A DNA stretch of 64,000 nt from a virus: the IMG/VR virus record IMGVR_UViG_3300037882_001770, positions 124,001-188,000 of that record; one strand, given 5' to 3'. How positions within the stretch are numbered: position 1 is the first letter of the stretch; every line of letters starts with the position of its first letter. Both the position numbers and the translations under genes were made by a program. The notes under the pieces were generated by a model. That model was given only the letters and a program-made list of their open reading frames with translations. It had not been told where the DNA came from and ran no database searches. Below are positions 63,025-64,000 of the stretch, piece after piece.

Positions 63025-64000
63025 TTATAGATCAACACCGATGTGTTTATACAAGCGGGCTAATTCTTCTGGAGTTCTAACAGAAGTAACTATGGAATCC
63101 ATAGTGGTTTTAAATTCTGGATTTTGTTGTTTTTCTTTGGTGATTTGTTGCAGATATTTTGCAGTTTTGTTTTGATTCATAATTGACATGGCCTGCTGTA
63201 AATTTTGTCTATATTCGTTCACAATACTATTGTGCCAGCGGTCTGAAAAAAACAATTCTTTATTATATTCGGTAATAATTCTAGCCTGAGACATTTTGTT
63301 ATCACGTTGTTCTGGAGTCCAATTTGAAATGTATTTCATAAGCTCAGCAATCTGTAACAACCGTTCAGCTGGATCTTCTACTAGATCATAACTTTCGTCC
63401 CAGATATCACCAAATGTTTTAAATCCGTAGTTACGTAAGTATTCTAAACTACCGTGTGTGCCAGCCAGTATAAAAGGTTGAGCACACGCAATAGGCCTTA
63501 GTGTTTTTTCAGTCAAATGCAATCGACTGTCATCGAATAGTGTTTCAAGCACTACTTCAATGTCGGTAGATTCATAATCTTTAAGATCAAAATCTGCACT
63601 ATAATTGCTGGATGCAAGACTTGGCGGAAAGAAATTTTCTAAAACAGTTTGAGGTCTCCATTGAGTATTTTTAAAGATGTGCAAATCGTAGTGTAGGCCT
63701 AACTCGGGTTCAACGGGATTAACACTGGTTTTACAGTGTTCTTGTAAATTTAGATGTATTAATAATTCAGCAAAACGTAACCGGTATTCTCTTGTGCCAG
63801 ACCAAGCTCTATTGTAAATCAAAAAAGTTTTTTGGACCTGTTTTTTTTGGGCAACCTGTTTGGCATATCTAAACCAGTCCCTGGCAATAACCGCATGGCT
63901 CCACCAATACACACCCAAAAATCCGTTTTGCTCATAGTACTCAAGTTGTTTGCTGTTTTTTTCAGAATGACACAGCAACACCAAATCATAGCAGTGTAGT
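63025..64000 (-). CDS. Glycosyltransferase-like protein (5' truncated)
   Basis: At least 325 residues. The frame is open to the window edge, so the true start lies outside. HLTEKTLRPIACAQPFILAG is a pattern seen in phage glycosyltransferase/exostosin-type proteins. It probably belongs to a second glycan cluster beyond the window. Confidence 0.65.
   Translation of the reverse strand, partial: LHCYDLVLLCHSEKNSKQLEYYEQNGFLGVYWWSHAVIARDWFRYAKQVAQKKQVQKTFLIYNRAWSGTREYRLRFAELLIHLNLQEHCKTSVNPVEPELGLHYDLHIFKNTQWRPQTVLENFFPPSLASSNYSADFDLKDYESTDIEVVLETLFDDSRLHLTEKTLRPIACAQPFILAGTHGSLEYLRNYGFKTFGDIWDESYDLVEDPAERLLQIAELMKYISNWTPEQRDNKMSQARIITEYNKELFFSDRWHNSIVNEYRQNLQQAMSIMNQNKTAKYLQQITKEKQQNPEFKTTMDSIVTSVRTPEELARLYKHIGVDL

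Overview
The window is a 64-kb piece of the genome of a large T4-like (Straboviridae/cyanophage-type) myovirus, at roughly 40-45 % G+C by eye. The phage assignment rests on the T4 core set: UvsX, UvsY, UvsW, the gp41 helicase, gp61 primase, a gp30-type ligase, class Ia ribonucleotide reductase with glutaredoxin, a PAAR spike tip, and T4-type late promoters (TAAATA family). The host is probably a Gram-negative proteobacterium, perhaps an aquatic beta-/gammaproteobacterium. The host-like genes (IscU, IscA, ClpX, ClpS, GroESL, bS21, CsgG/F, FecR with a CHASE2 cyclase) are all of proteobacterial type, and near-consensus sigma70 promoters are present. No tRNA, integrase, transposon or CRISPR array was seen.

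Layout. 1-2.4 kb: recombination genes (uvsX partial, uvsY). 1.7-8.8 kb: a glycan cluster with methyltransferases, a nucleotidyltransferase-cupin fusion, several glycosyltransferase-like genes and three capsule-type paralogues. 8.8-22.9 kb: replication genes (AAA+ ATPase, UvsW, a possible clamp-loader small subunit, a Pol III alpha-like fragment, primase, helicase) mixed with SGNH hydrolases and two radical SAM enzymes. 22.9-29.3 kb: late virion-type genes, including a possible prohead core protein and a two-domain nucleotidyltransferase. 29.4-31.4 kb: iscU-iscA, an SGNH hydrolase and a RecB-like nuclease. 31.5-33.5 kb: tailspike. 33.5-39.2 kb: nrdA, class II aldolase, class V aminotransferase, nrdB, glutaredoxin. 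39.2-41.7 kb: PAAR and baseplate-type genes. 41.8-49.9 kb: many small genes, DNA ligase, a BI-1/YccA membrane protein and a large membrane coiled-coil protein. 49.9-54.6 kb: a proteostasis island (ClpX, bS21, GroES, GroEL, Hsp20, ClpS). 55.9-61.0 kb: a curli-type cassette (CsgF, CsgG, curlin, FecR, CHASE2-adenylate cyclase). 61.1-64 kb: minus-strand small membrane proteins and a partial glycosyltransferase-like gene.

How it works together. Sigma70-type promoters (TTGAC-17-TATAAT) drive early/middle genes, and TAAATA promoters drive late genes. Many start codons lie exactly at the predicted transcription start, so many mRNAs look leaderless. Another set of late mRNAs starts with a hairpin followed by a Shine-Dalgarno; two of these hairpins, before groES and hsp20, are homologous and covary. 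The phage carries its own folding and degradation-targeting factors, an Fe-S assembly pair, and a curlin secretion-plus-signalling cassette. The last of these is the most unusual system in the window.
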